Virus record (IMG/VR): IMGVR_UViG_3300010396_000065
Span: 1 to 42,513 of that record
Length of the DNA: 42,513 nt
Direction: 5' to 3' (one strand)
Source of the DNA: a virus
How positions within the stretch are numbered: position 1 is the stretch's first letter; each line of letters starts with the position of its first letter. The translations under genes were made by a program, and so were the position numbers. Of the stretch, positions 1-8,631 are shown piece by piece. The notes beneath the pieces were generated by a model. That model worked only from the letters and a program-made list of their open reading frames with translations, had not been told where the DNA came from and did no database searches.

Positions 1-74
1 GGCCGAACAGGCGGCTTTGCCGCGCGTTGCAATAGCGTGAAAAACTTCCCTTTGTTGGTGTGCATAGAGGAATC

Positions 75-155
75 ATGGAGTCATTGTCCACAGTCAGTTA
101 CTTGGCGACAAGGGATAGTCGCGTAAAGCAATCTCACAAACAGTCTCAGGAGTAA
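75..155 (+). CDS. possible 26-residue leader peptide
   Basis: An ATG at 75 has an AGAGG just upstream (66-70) and opens a 26-codon frame ending at 155, six bases before the next gene. The product (MESLSTVSYLATRDSRVKQS and so on) is polar and matches nothing I know. It could be a real micro-gene or chance; the first 74 bases of the window show nothing else I can support. Confidence 0.25.
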   Translation: MESLSTVSYLATRDSRVKQSHKQSQE

Positions 156-160
156 CCGTC

Positions 161-424
161 ATGGACATTCCCTCAGTGCTCGTCGGCGTCGTCGTCGGAG
201 CCGTGCTCGGCGCGATCGCGATGCTACTCATCGCCAAGAACAACCCGAAAGAGGCCGCGGCGGCCACGGTGGACGTCGCGACCGTGATCGCACACGCGAA
301 GGCGCTGACGGCCGACCTTCCGGGGGGCACGCTCGTGCACATCGTCAGCGGGGCCAGCGAGGCGAAGATTGCGACGCCAATACCCGATTCAGTCGCAGCG
401 TCCTCGTCCGAAAAGACGGCCTGA
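161..424 (+). CDS. small single-pass membrane protein
   Basis: An 87-residue protein that opens with a hydrophobic, glycine/alanine-rich helix (about residues 5-24, including VLVGVVVGAVLGAIAMLLIA), followed by a positively charged KNNPKE and an Ala/Val/Ser-rich tail. This is the layout of a type I or N-anchored inner-membrane protein. The start is supported by AGGAG at 148-152, eight bases before the ATG. The function is unknown. It is the first of a chain of small genes leading into the terminase. Confidence 0.7.
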   Translation: MDIPSVLVGVVVGAVLGAIAMLLIAKNNPKEAAAATVDVATVIAHAKALTADLPGGTLVHIVSGASEAKIATPIPDSVAASSSEKTA

Positions 425-427
425 GCC

Positions 428-490
428 GTGGCCGTCACCTTCGTAATGCTTGGGTTTCTGGCCGGCGCGCTGGTCAGTCGCAACCTCTGA
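428..490 (+). CDS. 20-residue hydrophobic micro-protein
   Basis: A GTG at 428, three bases after the previous stop, opens a 20-codon frame MAVTFVMLGFLAGALVSRNL whose whole middle is a hydrophobic helix. Its TGA overlaps the ATG of the next gene (TGATG), the junction used throughout this genome. The coupling and the membrane-like composition favour a real micro-gene, but its length makes this uncertain. Confidence 0.4.
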   Translation: MAVTFVMLGFLAGALVSRNL

Positions 491-663
491 TGGCCGACCG
501 TCGTAGCTGGGAGTACCGCACCTTCAAGATCGTCGGCGACCTCGCACAGCTCGACCAGCTGTGCGTCGATGGCTGGCGATTGAAGATGATCGCCGAGCGG
601 CAGAAGGACGGATCGTTCATCGTCTTGCTGGAGCGCGAGAAGTCGGCGATCATCGGCGCATGA
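490..663 (+). CDS. DUF4177-like small protein
   Basis: A 57-residue protein with the pattern WEYRTFKI near the N-terminus, a leucine-rich helix, GWRLKMIAE, and FIVLLERE near the C-terminus. A leading strand with W-E-Y, a central L..L...GW and a terminal strand ending L-E-R is what DUF4177-type proteins show; their function is unknown. The ATG overlaps the preceding stop by one base, and its own stop overlaps the next start (ATGA at 660). The family call is by eye only. Confidence 0.6.
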   Translation: MADRRSWEYRTFKIVGDLAQLDQLCVDGWRLKMIAERQKDGSFIVLLEREKSAIIGA

Positions 664-857
664 CGAGGCGGCAGCGTCGGCGCGCGCGCGTACGCCGGAA
701 TCGGTTGCGGCGTGTCCGTCCGCTTGCATGGACCGAAGGATGGTTGTTCTCTCAGGAACTGCTGCACGACGACAAGCACGGTGTCACGACCGATGACATA
801 TTTGCGCTCTATCGTCGCATTCAATCTCCCTCAACCGCAGGACAGAACAATGCGTGA
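660..857 (+). CDS. small protein with strongly basic N-terminus
   Basis: A 65-residue frame starting at an ATG that overlaps the previous stop (ATGA). The first 20 residues are almost all Arg ([20 protein letters not shown]), followed by an acidic/polar segment ending [13 protein letters not shown]. The basic tail suggests nucleic-acid binding, an inference only. Its 3' end overlaps the start of the cold-shock gene by 8 bases. Confidence 0.5.
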   Translation: MTRRQRRRARVRRNRLRRVRPLAWTEGWLFSQELLHDDKHGVTTDDIFALYRRIQSPSTAGQNNA

Positions 858-1107
858 GACAGGCACCTGCAAATGGTTCAGTGACCCGAAGGGGTTCGGC
901 TTCATCACCCGCGACGGGAAAGAGAACGCCGATCCGAAGGAGCGCGACGTGTTCGTGCACTTCTCGGAGATCGGCGAGTTGGGCGCGAACGGCAAGGTGG
1001 CCGTGCTCAAGGGATTCAAGTCCCTCGCTGAGGGCGACCGCGTGGAGTTCGAAGTCGTCCAGGGCGTGAAGGGATTGGCGGCGTCGAAGGTGACGAAGAT
1101 CGCATGA
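850..1107 (+). CDS. cold-shock domain protein (CspA-like)
   Basis: An 85-residue OB-fold protein expected to bind single-stranded RNA/DNA and melt secondary structure. The RNP1-type motif KGFGFI lies at residues 14-19 and the RNP2-type motif VFVHFS at 34-39, with the usual CKWF strand before them and an [16 protein letters not shown] end. A longer upstream start at 712 exists in frame, but the cold-shock domain begins at the ATG at 850, which fits the normal 65-90 residue family length. The gene sits between tiny unknown genes upstream of the terminase. Its ATGA overlap with the next gene implies co-translation. A role as RNA chaperone for phage mRNA is inference. Confidence 0.92.
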   Translation: MRETGTCKWFSDPKGFGFITRDGKENADPKERDVFVHFSEIGELGANGKVAVLKGFKSLAEGDRVEFEVVQGVKGLAASKVTKIA

Positions 1108-1376
1108 AAGCCGATATGCGGGCACCGGTCGATGGCGGCAAAGACTACCTCCTCTACGTCGAGGCGGAAACAGACTTGGAACGCTCCGTGCTGGCGCTTT
1201 TTGTCGATCGCCGCACCGACGATCGGGAGATCAGAATCGTCCACGCCATGAGCGGGCATGGCGGCGCGGGGAATGTGGAGAAGGTGTTCATGGCGTGGGG
1301 CGCGCGGAAGCCGTACGTGCCCGTGGCAGACGCCGAGGCGCAGGCGGTGGTGGCAGGGGTCGTTGCCGATGGATAG
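1104..1376 (+). CDS. conserved-looking hypothetical protein
   Basis: A 90-residue protein with alternating strand-like segments ([28 protein letters not shown]) and a central Gly-rich SGHGGAGN. No catalytic motif is recognised. The ATG overlaps the stop of the cold-shock gene (ATGA) and the 3' end overlaps the next gene by 8 bases, which supports translation as part of one polycistronic message. Confidence 0.6.
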   Translation: MKADMRAPVDGGKDYLLYVEAETDLERSVLALFVDRRTDDREIRIVHAMSGHGGAGNVEKVFMAWGARKPYVPVADAEAQAVVAGVVADG

Positions 1377-1593
1377 CACCCACGTCATCGCCCTGATCGC
1401 CGCAAACCTGATGGTGCGGAACGCGCTGATCGTGAATGCGGCCAAACCGGATCGGCGGGACGCGGTGATCGCCTCCCTCGGCGACCCGATCGACGAGGCG
1501 AAGGATCTCATTCGGAGCGTCATGAGCGACGAACCGAAACTGCCCGAGGCACCGAACACGATGGCGCGGCGCGGCCTGCCGCCGGATGTATGA
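1369..1593 (+). CDS. hypothetical small helical protein
   Basis: The ATG at 1369 overlaps the end of the preceding gene and gives 74 residues ([20 protein letters not shown] at the N-terminus). It is mainly helical: a hydrophobic N-terminal half, then a charged KPDRRDAVIASLGDPIDEAKDLI segment split by a short turn, and a proline-rich end. Its position just before the terminase is where a small terminase subunit could lie, but it is shorter than usual TerS proteins and I see no helix-turn-helix, so no function is assigned. Confidence 0.55.
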   Translation: MDSTHVIALIAANLMVRNALIVNAAKPDRRDAVIASLGDPIDEAKDLIRSVMSDEPKLPEAPNTMARRGLPPDV

Positions 1594-1787
1594 ACGGGCG
1601 CCCGACTTCGTCGGCTACGGCATCGATCGCGACGCTGACCGTCAGCCCCGCGACGTATGACGAGATCGCCGCGAAACTCCGCAAGGCCGACTATTTCCAC
1701 TGTCTCCGCGAGGATGGCGTGATCGACATGCGTGGGCTCGGGTTGGTGCGTCTCCCGTCCGCGACGGTGCCGAAGCGGGGATCGTGA
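1590..1787 (+). CDS. hypothetical protein preceding terminase
   Basis: A 65-residue protein coupled by ATGA to the previous gene and by GTGA to the terminase. The middle reads SPATYDEIAAKLRKADYF, then a short strand VIDMRGLGLV. Small proteins with this helix-plus-'DM-G-GLV' layout occur in many phages without an assigned role. I could not identify a separate terminase small subunit in the window. Confidence 0.55.
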   Translation: MNGRPTSSATASIATLTVSPATYDEIAAKLRKADYFHCLREDGVIDMRGLGLVRLPSATVPKRGS

Positions 1788-4228
1788 CTGCGCCCGTGGC
1801 GGAAGATCCGGGCCTATCGGTAGCTGTCGCAAAGCCCCAGCCGCAAGAGCCGCGGATCGCGGCGTTGAAGAAACTCCCGCTCGTCGTGCGCAAGGAGTTG
1901 CTCGCGTCACTTCCGCCGGCTGATCGTGTGGCGATCGAGCACGACTGGAAGCTCTGGGCACGGCCGAAGCAGTTGCCGCCGCCGGGGCAGTGGGAAGTGT
2001 GGTTCTGCCTCGGGGGGCGCGGCGCAGGCAAGTCCAGGACGGGGGCCGAGTTCGTCCACTGGAAGGCCGAGACGATGCCGGGATCGCGTGGCGCGCTCAT
2101 CGGCGCGACGTCTGACGATGTGCGCTATACGATGGTCGAGGGCGAGGCGCTCGCGCTGGATACTCCAATCGTAACGCCGTCCGGATGGACGACCATCGGC
2201 GCGATTCGAGTCGGCGACGAAGTATTCGCGGCGAATGGCATGCCAACGCGGGTAGTCGCAGTCTCGCCGATATGGAATGATCGGCCCTGCTTCAGTCTCG
2301 CGATTGACGGGGCGCAGCCGATCGTGGCAGACGAGAGGCATCTGTGGGTGACGAGCGACCGCAGGGAGAGGGAGCCGCGGCGTTCCGTGCGTGCCGCGAG
2401 TATCAAGACCACCCGCGAGATTGCCGATCGCGTCACCACGCGGAACCGGCCGGATCTCATCGAGCATGAGATTGCAATGAACGCACCGCTTCAGTTGCCG
2501 GAGCGGGAGCTTCCCATTCCTCCCTATACACTCGGTGCGTGGCTCGGTGATGGCGATACGCGAGGACATGGTCAGTTCACCTGTCATCCCCGAGATGCGG
2601 AAATCGTCGAGCGCATCCGCGCTGACGGTTTCGAGGTGAGAAAGCATCGCGAGTCGTATGCATGGGGAATCCTCAAGATCGGCGCGAAACTGAGAAGCGC
2701 CAAGCTCGCTAAGGCAAAACACATTCCCGTCGACTATCTCCGCGCTTCGGCTGCTCAACGGCTTGAACTATTGCGCGGGCTGATGGATACGGACGGGTAT
2801 GTCTCAGAACGCGGGCAGTGTGCATTTGATAACACGAATGCCGCGCTAGTCGCTTCGGTCCGAGAACTGTTGCTGACGCTGGGATTCAAACCGGGAACGA
2901 TTCAGGAAAAGTCTCCGGTGAGCATCAAGCACCGCATGATGTTCCGTCTCACCTTTACATGCAATCGGCGGACGCCAGTTCCGTTTCATCTGCGGCGCAA
3001 GGTCGTGCGTTGCCGCCTCGGAAAGGAATCGGCCGGAAGACTGATCCGGGCTGTCGATTCTGTCTCCTCAGTCTCGACGCGCTGCATTCAGGTGCTCGAT
3101 CCAAGCGGCACGTTCTTGGCCGGCCGCGAGATGGTAGTGACGCACAACTCGGGAATCCTCGCGCACCAGAAGCCGCACAATCCGGTCCGCTACTGGCCGG
3201 CGAAGCGGCTCCTGAAATGGAAGAACGGCGCGCAGGCTCGCACGTTCACCGGCGAGGAACCGCAACGTCTCCGCGGTCCGCAGCATCATTGGGGCTGGCT
3301 CGACGAATGGGCCGCGTTCAAGTATCCGAAGGAAGCGTGGGACCAGTTCATGCTCGGCAAGCGGTTGGGGACGCTCGCACAGGCGTGCGTGACGACGACG
3401 CCGAAGCCGTTCACGGAACTGGTGAAGATCATCACGGACGCGGTCGACGACTGGTCGCTGCGCGGCGCCGATCCCGGCGATCCGATCCTCAAACGGCTCA
3501 TCGCGACAGTCGTCACCATCAGTTCGAGCTATGAGAACCGCGGCAACGTCTCCGACGCTTGGTATGAGCGCACGATCAAAGCCTACGAAGGCACGCGGCT
3601 CTACGATCAGGAAGTGCTGGCGAAGATCCTGACGGATATCGACGGGGCCCTGTGGAAGATGGCGACGATCGAGGCCAGCCGGCTGATGCCGAATCCGGAG
3701 ACGGGCGAGATGCCGAAACTGCCGGAGTTCAAGCGCGTGGTTGTCGCGGTCGATCCGGCCGTGACGTCGGGCAAGCATGCGAACGAGACGGGGATCATGG
3801 TGTGCGCCTCGGCCGGCTCAGGCTCCGAGAAACACGGCTACCTGAAGGAAGACCTGAGCGGGCGGTACACGCCACTACAATGGGGCACGAAGGCCGTCAC
3901 CGCGTTCCATGAGCACAAGGCGGACCGGATCGTGGCCGAGGCGAACAACGGCGGCGAGCTCGTGAAGTCGAACATTCAGGCGATCAACGGAAACGTCCCG
4001 GTGAAGCTGGTGAATGCGAGCCGCGGCAAGATGGTGCGCGCGGAGCCGGTGGCGGCCAAATCCGAGCAAGGGAAAATCCACCATCTCGGCGTATTCGCGA
4101 TGCTGGAGTCGCAGTTGACCACGTACACGCCCGACTCTGGGCTCGAATCGCCGGACCGGATGGATGCGTACGTGTGGGGCATGACCGATCTCTTGCTTGG
4201 CAAGCAGGGCGCGTTTGTAGTAGGTTGA
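1784..4228 (+). CDS. terL: terminase large subunit with in-frame intein
   Basis: The DNA-packaging motor: an ATPase that drives DNA into the prohead and a nuclease that cuts concatemers. The 814-residue precursor has a Walker A motif LGGRGAGKSRTG (76-87, Lys83), an intein (122-455), then the rest of the ATPase with Walker B-like GWLDEW (Asp507, Glu508). The RNase H-like nuclease follows, with VAVDPAVTSG (Asp657), VAEANNGG and DRMDAYVW as the acidic residues. After splicing, the exteins read MVEGE-SGILAHQ and give a mature protein of about 480 residues, normal for phage TerL. The start is GTG, overlapping the previous stop (GTGA). The identity is clear; splicing is inferred from the complete motif set. 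Confidence 0.95.
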   Translation: MTAPVAEDPGLSVAVAKPQPQEPRIAALKKLPLVVRKELLASLPPADRVAIEHDWKLWARPKQLPPPGQWEVWFCLGGRGAGKSRTGAEFVHWKAETMPGSRGALIGATSDDVRYTMVEGEALALDTPIVTPSGWTTIGAIRVGDEVFAANGMPTRVVAVSPIWNDRPCFSLAIDGAQPIVADERHLWVTSDRREREPRRSVRAASIKTTREIADRVTTRNRPDLIEHEIAMNAPLQLPERELPIPPYTLGAWLGDGDTRGHGQFTCHPRDAEIVERIRADGFEVRKHRESYAWGILKIGAKLRSAKLAKAKHIPVDYLRASAAQRLELLRGLMDTDGYVSERGQCAFDNTNAALVASVRELLLTLGFKPGTIQEKSPVSIKHRMMFRLTFTCNRRTPVPFHLRRKVVRCRLGKESAGRLIRAVDSVSSVSTRCIQVLDPSGTFLAGREMVVTHNSGILAHQKPHNPVRYWPAKRLLKWKNGAQARTFTGEEPQRLRGPQHHWGWLDEWAAFKYPKEAWDQFMLGKRLGTLAQACVTTTPKPFTELVKIITDAVDDWSLRGADPGDPILKRLIATVVTISSSYENRGNVSDAWYERTIKAYEGTRLYDQEVLAKILTDIDGALWKMATIEASRLMPNPETGEMPKLPEFKRVVVAVDPAVTSGKHANETGIMVCASAGSGSEKHGYLKEDLSGRYTPLQWGTKAVTAFHEHKADRIVAEANNGGELVKSNIQAINGNVPVKLVNASRGKMVRAEPVAAKSEQGKIHHLGVFAMLESQLTTYTPDSGLESPDRMDAYVWGMTDLLLGKQGAFVVG
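2147..3148 (+). mobile_element. class 3-type intein with LAGLIDADG endonuclease
   Basis: A 334-residue insertion in TerL, residues Ala122 to Asn455. It starts ALALDTPIVTPSGWTTIG (block A, but Ala instead of the usual Cys/Ser) and ends VVTHN followed by Ser456. Block B reads VADERHLWVT with Trp188, block F begins with Cys434 (CIQVLDPSG), and Thr453 precedes the His-Asn end. Trp, Cys and Thr at these places are the published signature of class 3 inteins, in which the block F Cys acts as first nucleophile. Two LAGLIDADG-like motifs (TLGAWLGDG near residue 248, LLRGLMDTDGYV near 330) show a homing endonuclease. All motifs look intact, so both splicing and homing could be active. Confidence 0.9.
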
Positions 4229-4283
4229 TGCGGCACCGCGACATCCGACTTCCTCACGCAGCTGACCGACCCTGAGCAACGGC

Positions 4284-7139
4284 ATGGCCGATCCCGGCAC
4301 GATGGTCGTGTGGCGTAACGGTCGCCGGGTGACCGTCCCCGCATCGTCGGCCGCGCCGGCCAACCGCATGATCGGCTGGAACGCGGGCCTGCCAATGGCC
4401 GGGATTGGCGACAAGGTCATGAAGACGACGGGCGCGATCCCGTTGCGTGGCGAGGCGCCGTCCGACTATCAGCGCACCGGCACGACCGTCCGGATCCGGG
4501 GCTGGGAGCGGCATCCGGTCGTCCAAGCGTGCATCCGGTGCATCGTGGATATCGCGAGCGCCGTGCCGCTGCAGGTCTACCAGAAGGTGCCGGCCAAGAA
4601 CGCCAGCGGCTTCTCGGACGAGATTCGCGTGCTGACGAGCGAGCATCCGCTGCAGCAGCTGTTCGATGCGCCGAACAGCTTCATGAGCGCGCAGCGGTAT
4701 CGCGGCTTCATGCTCATGCACTATCTCGGCTACGGCAACTCGCTGACGTTCCTCGAGCGCCCGGTCGGGAACGGGGAAGTGACCGGCACGCCGGGAAGTT
4801 CGGTCGATACGAACACGCGGTTGCCGGTGAGCCTTCGGGTGATCCACCCCGAGGACATCACCACCGTCTACGTCAATCACAAGGGCTACCCGCTCTGGTA
4901 TATTTGGCTGGACACGCTGGGGTACCCGCACACGTCGCCGGTGCAGGACATCTTCCACATCCGCGACCTGTCGATGAAGGGCGTGGTGTTCGGCTTCCCG
5001 CGGCTCGCCTCGGCGCTGAACGACATCATCGGCGATGACGAAGCGAGCCAGTTCGTGCGGCAGATCGTCACGAACAACGGTCAGCCGGTCGGCTATGCGA
5101 TCGTCAACGAAGAGACGACGATCGAGGAAGCCGAAGTCGCGGAATCAAAGTTCCGTGAGAAGATGGTCACGCGCGGCGGCCGCGGCTCATTCGTGTTCAT
5201 GGGCGGCGTCTCGGACGTGAAGTCCTTGGCGTTCGACCTCTCGAAGCTGGAGTTTCCAGACCTGCGCCGTGTCGCGCGCGAGGACATCTGCGCTGCGGCG
5301 GGGGTCGATCCGCGCATGGTCGGCATCACGACCGCGACGCGGGACGCCGGCCTGTCGGGGACGCAGTACATCGAGGCGCGGGTCCGGCTCATCAAACAGA
5401 CGATCGAGCCGATGATGCGCGCGATCGAGTCGGAGTTGAATCACTGGGTGTGCCCCGAGTTCGGCGCCGATGTGTATGTCCGGTTCGATCCCGACGCGCT
5501 CGCGGCGCTCTCGGAAGATCGGGACAGCACCAGCAAGCGCGTCCTCACGGAACTGCAGGCCGGCGCGCGCACCGTGCAGGAGACGCGCGAAGTGCTCGAA
5601 CTGCGGCCGGACTATGACCCCGAGGACTTGCTGGCCCCGCTCACGACGGTGGCGATCAAGAGCGTGGAAGTGGCGCTCGAACCGCCCACGCCGCCGAGCT
5701 CTCCCGCGCTCACCAGCGACGGGTCGCCCGTGGTGCACCCGGAAACCGGCGAGCCGTTGCACACGGCGCCGGCTGGCCCGAAGCCGCCACTCGCGTTGCC
5801 GAGCGGGAGCGACGATTCCGATGTTCCGGACGACGACGAGGAGGTGCTCCCCACCGACGAAGGCACGCTCGGTGGCGCGCCGACGCCCGTCCCGGGAAAG
5901 ACGGGAAAGAAGGAAAAGGACGCCGTGGGGCCGAAGGCGACGGACCCCGGCACGAACAAGGACGCGCAAGAAGTGGACCCGAACAAGCCGGACTCGGGCG
6001 GGATCGGGCCGAAGGTGAATGACGGGCTCGCGGAGCCGAAGGCGAAGCGCGCGGCGCGGCTGGCCGTCGTGACGGAAGGCTCCGTGCGGAGCGGGCATGC
6101 GGTCTATCAGCGCGGGATCGTGCTCACGCCGGAACAGCGGACCTCGCTCTGGCAGCAGTTCGATGCGCGCGCAACGAAGGAGGAGGCACCGTTCCGGCGC
6201 CAGGCGTTGCAACTATTCAGCGAGGAGCGGGCGAACATCGCCGCGATCTTCGCACGCGTGGAAGCGAAGGGCGGACCGGATGACGCAACGATGGCGAAGA
6301 GCGCGCGCGCCCAAGTGCGGCGGGCGTATCGCCCCGACGGCGAGGTCAAACTGCGCTGGGCCGATCGGTTCCACCCGCTGATCGGCGCGGTCTACGGCAA
6401 GGGCGCGGACCATGTGCTCACGAGCCTTGCGGCGCATCGGAGCGCGATGCGCGCGGTGTGGAGCGTGCGCGACGACGACCCCACGGGCAAGAAGAAGCCG
6501 ACGGACACCGAGCCGACCTTCGATCCAGCGGCGGGCATCCCGTTCGACTTCGATCTCCAGAATCCGGACGTGCAGCAGGCGGTGCGCGCGCGCGCCGAGC
6601 GGTTGGCCTCACTGGTGGGCGACACGACGGCGGAAGCCATCAGCGAGGCGATCGAGTTCGGCCTGCAGGAAGGGTTGTCAATCGCGGAGATCGCGACGCT
6701 GGTGGATCAGACGGCGTTCGGCGGCCGTGATCCGGTGCGCGCGACAATGATTGCCAGAACGGAAACCGTGGGCAGTCTCAACCAAGGGGAGTTCGATACT
6801 GCCGTGTCGACGGGCATCATCACCGGCAAAGAATGGTTGACGCAGGGCGACGAGCGCGTGCGCGATACTCACTACGCCTGCGAGCGCGAAGGCATGCTGG
6901 CGCTCGACGCGCGCTTTCAGACGAATGGAATGCTGCGCCCGGGCGATCCGGCGGGACCGGCCGACGAGGTGATTAATTGCCGGTGCACGCTCACGTTTTA
7001 CGACACACTCGAACCCGGCAAAAGCTCACTGGAGAATCCCGGCGCGCCGCTCGATCGCGCGGAGGCACGCACCTTCCTGATTCGCGGCGTCGAGCATGTG
7101 CTGCTCGCGCTCCCGCGTTCCACCAACGGCACCCACTGA
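4284..7139 (+). CDS. portal protein fused to MuF-type head protein
   Basis: A 951-residue protein. Residues about 60-430 are an HK97-type portal (HPVVQACIRCIVDIASAVPL at the start, RLASALNDIIGDDEAS mid-way, and a VDPRMVGI turn), which forms the dodecameric DNA entry ring at the capsid vertex. A Pro/Asp/Lys-rich low-complexity linker follows (about 465-590). The C-terminal 330 residues match the Mu gpF / SPP1 gp7 family, with ARTETVGSLNQGEFD near 823 and ADEVINCRCTLTF near 895. These two proteins are usually separate neighbours; here they are one chain. The ORF is open throughout, so this is not a sequencing frameshift I can see. MuF proteins are thought to be minor capsid or ejected proteins. 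Confidence 0.92.
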   Translation: MADPGTMVVWRNGRRVTVPASSAAPANRMIGWNAGLPMAGIGDKVMKTTGAIPLRGEAPSDYQRTGTTVRIRGWERHPVVQACIRCIVDIASAVPLQVYQKVPAKNASGFSDEIRVLTSEHPLQQLFDAPNSFMSAQRYRGFMLMHYLGYGNSLTFLERPVGNGEVTGTPGSSVDTNTRLPVSLRVIHPEDITTVYVNHKGYPLWYIWLDTLGYPHTSPVQDIFHIRDLSMKGVVFGFPRLASALNDIIGDDEASQFVRQIVTNNGQPVGYAIVNEETTIEEAEVAESKFREKMVTRGGRGSFVFMGGVSDVKSLAFDLSKLEFPDLRRVAREDICAAAGVDPRMVGITTATRDAGLSGTQYIEARVRLIKQTIEPMMRAIESELNHWVCPEFGADVYVRFDPDALAALSEDRDSTSKRVLTELQAGARTVQETREVLELRPDYDPEDLLAPLTTVAIKSVEVALEPPTPPSSPALTSDGSPVVHPETGEPLHTAPAGPKPPLALPSGSDDSDVPDDDEEVLPTDEGTLGGAPTPVPGKTGKKEKDAVGPKATDPGTNKDAQEVDPNKPDSGGIGPKVNDGLAEPKAKRAARLAVVTEGSVRSGHAVYQRGIVLTPEQRTSLWQQFDARATKEEAPFRRQALQLFSEERANIAAIFARVEAKGGPDDATMAKSARAQVRRAYRPDGEVKLRWADRFHPLIGAVYGKGADHVLTSLAAHRSAMRAVWSVRDDDPTGKKKPTDTEPTFDPAAGIPFDFDLQNPDVQQAVRARAERLASLVGDTTAEAISEAIEFGLQEGLSIAEIATLVDQTAFGGRDPVRATMIARTETVGSLNQGEFDTAVSTGIITGKEWLTQGDERVRDTHYACEREGMLALDARFQTNGMLRPGDPAGPADEVINCRCTLTFYDTLEPGKSSLENPGAPLDRAEARTFLIRGVEHVLLALPRSTNGTH

Positions 7140-7150
7140 GGACTTGATCG

Positions 7151-8581
7151 ATGCCACTCCCGAAGCCGAAGGACGGCGAGAGCCGCGAGGACTTTGTCGC
7201 GCGCTGCATGACGAGCGACGCCGCGAAAGAGTTCGAGACGAAGGACAAGGACGGCAAGAACCAGCGGCTCGCGGTGTGCGAGGCGCAGTATGATGAGAAA
7301 GACAACAAGAAGGCGGAGGCCGACGACGAGTTCGAGGTGCGGTTCACGCACAACTCGACGCTGGCCGATGGCGAGCCCACATGGGGCGATGTCGACAAGA
7401 CCGCGCTGCCACGATTGGCGTTCGCGGACAAGGGCGAAGCGGACAAGAAATCCACGTGGGGATACCCGCACCACTGGGTCAAAGGCGGCACGAAGAAAGA
7501 CGCGGACGGGATCTGGACGGACGGCACGCTCTACCTGCACAAGGGCGGCTTGGCGGCGGCGTGGTCGGCGGCACAGGGCGGGCACGGTGGCGGGAAGGCG
7601 GACGAGGCGGTGATCGCCCACCTCGAGCGGCACCGCAAGGCGATCGGCGTCGACGACGCCTCGAAAGACAAAGAGTCGCAGGACTCCAAGAAAAAGGACA
7701 AGGGCAAATCCATGATCTACAAGGACGAGCGCTACACGGGCCAGTTCACGATCTCAGCGCTGGTCACGCGGGCGAGCGACGGGTCGAACGCGGCCGACCT
7801 GCCGCCGGGATGCTGCGCCAAGATGACGGGGGTCGCCCTGGTCTACAATGTGACCGATGACTATGGCACGCGGTTCGCGCCGGGGTGTCTCGCCAAGACG
7901 ATCGCCGAGAAGGTGCGGCCGGGGAAGGTGCGCCTGTTCGCCGACCATGAAGCGCGGACGAAGGCCCATGTCGGCACGGTGACGGACATCAAGGACGTGG
8001 GCGATACCGCAGTCATGACGGCCGTGATCTTCGACACCGAAGCGGGACGGGCGATGAAGGAGTACCTCGAGGCCGTCACGCAGTCCGGGAAGGTGACGGG
8101 GGCGGTCACGGGACTGTCGGTCGGCTTCCGCTCGCGCGAGGACGAAAGCGTGACCGTGGACGACGGGGACGGGCCGCAATGGGCGTGCTTATTCAAGGAG
8201 ATCGAGCTTCGCGAGATCAGCGTCACGCCGGTGAATGCCGTGCCCGGCACGGACGTGATCGCGGTGCGCCGCGAGCGCGCCGGAGACGCGGCCGAAACGG
8301 ATGGGGGCTTGCTCCATCGCATGCTCGCACGTATTCTTGCCGAAGTACCGGAGAGCGAGGCGCAGGCGGTCTATCGGACCGTGTATGCGTCGGCCGCCGA
8401 CCCGGCGCATCACGACGCGGACCCGACCGGAGCGACACCGGCGGCGCAACCCGCACCGGACGGCGCCCGAGGATCGGAGAGCTCCACCGCGTCCGCAGTG
8501 CCGAAGGCAGCGACCCTCGACGAGCGCCGGAAAATCCTGCGCGAGGCGATGGGGACGACTGCCGCAGCCGCCACCACCTAA
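7151..8581 (+). CDS. HK97-type prohead protease
   Basis: A serine protease that matures the prohead by cutting scaffold or delta domains. The catalytic core runs about residues 190-375: His266 in LFADHEART and Ser323 in TGLSVGF match the His/Ser pair of the HK97 gp4 / peptidase U35 family, followed by LREISVTPVNAVPGTDVI. The core is preceded by about 185 extra residues: an N-terminal GESREDFVARCM...QRLAVCEAQ motif often seen on phage head proteins, and a lysine-rich linker. The tail after 380 is Ala/Glu-rich and could act as an internal scaffold, an inference. It lies between portal and capsid genes, as usual. Confidence 0.92.
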   Translation: MPLPKPKDGESREDFVARCMTSDAAKEFETKDKDGKNQRLAVCEAQYDEKDNKKAEADDEFEVRFTHNSTLADGEPTWGDVDKTALPRLAFADKGEADKKSTWGYPHHWVKGGTKKDADGIWTDGTLYLHKGGLAAAWSAAQGGHGGGKADEAVIAHLERHRKAIGVDDASKDKESQDSKKKDKGKSMIYKDERYTGQFTISALVTRASDGSNAADLPPGCCAKMTGVALVYNVTDDYGTRFAPGCLAKTIAEKVRPGKVRLFADHEARTKAHVGTVTDIKDVGDTAVMTAVIFDTEAGRAMKEYLEAVTQSGKVTGAVTGLSVGFRSREDESVTVDDGDGPQWACLFKEIELREISVTPVNAVPGTDVIAVRRERAGDAAETDGGLLHRMLARILAEVPESEAQAVYRTVYASAADPAHHDADPTGATPAAQPAPDGARGSESSTASAVPKAATLDERRKILREAMGTTAAAATT

Positions 8582-8631
8582 GGCCCGGCTGACCGACCTG
8601 ATACGCAGCGCTCCGATCCAGACAACTGACC

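Noticed and set aside
712-849. Extended N-terminus of the cold-shock protein from an upstream ATG at 712
   Set aside because: The cold-shock domain starts at 850, the extra residues overlap another gene, and typical CSPs are 65-90 residues.
1369-1787. Terminase small subunit upstream of TerL
   Set aside because: The genes in that position are 65-74 residues long with no recognisable DNA-binding helix pattern, so the call is not supported.
2147-3148. A class 1 or class 2 intein reading of the TerL insertion
   Set aside because: There is no Cys or Ser at the first position, and the Trp-Cys-Thr signature points to class 3.
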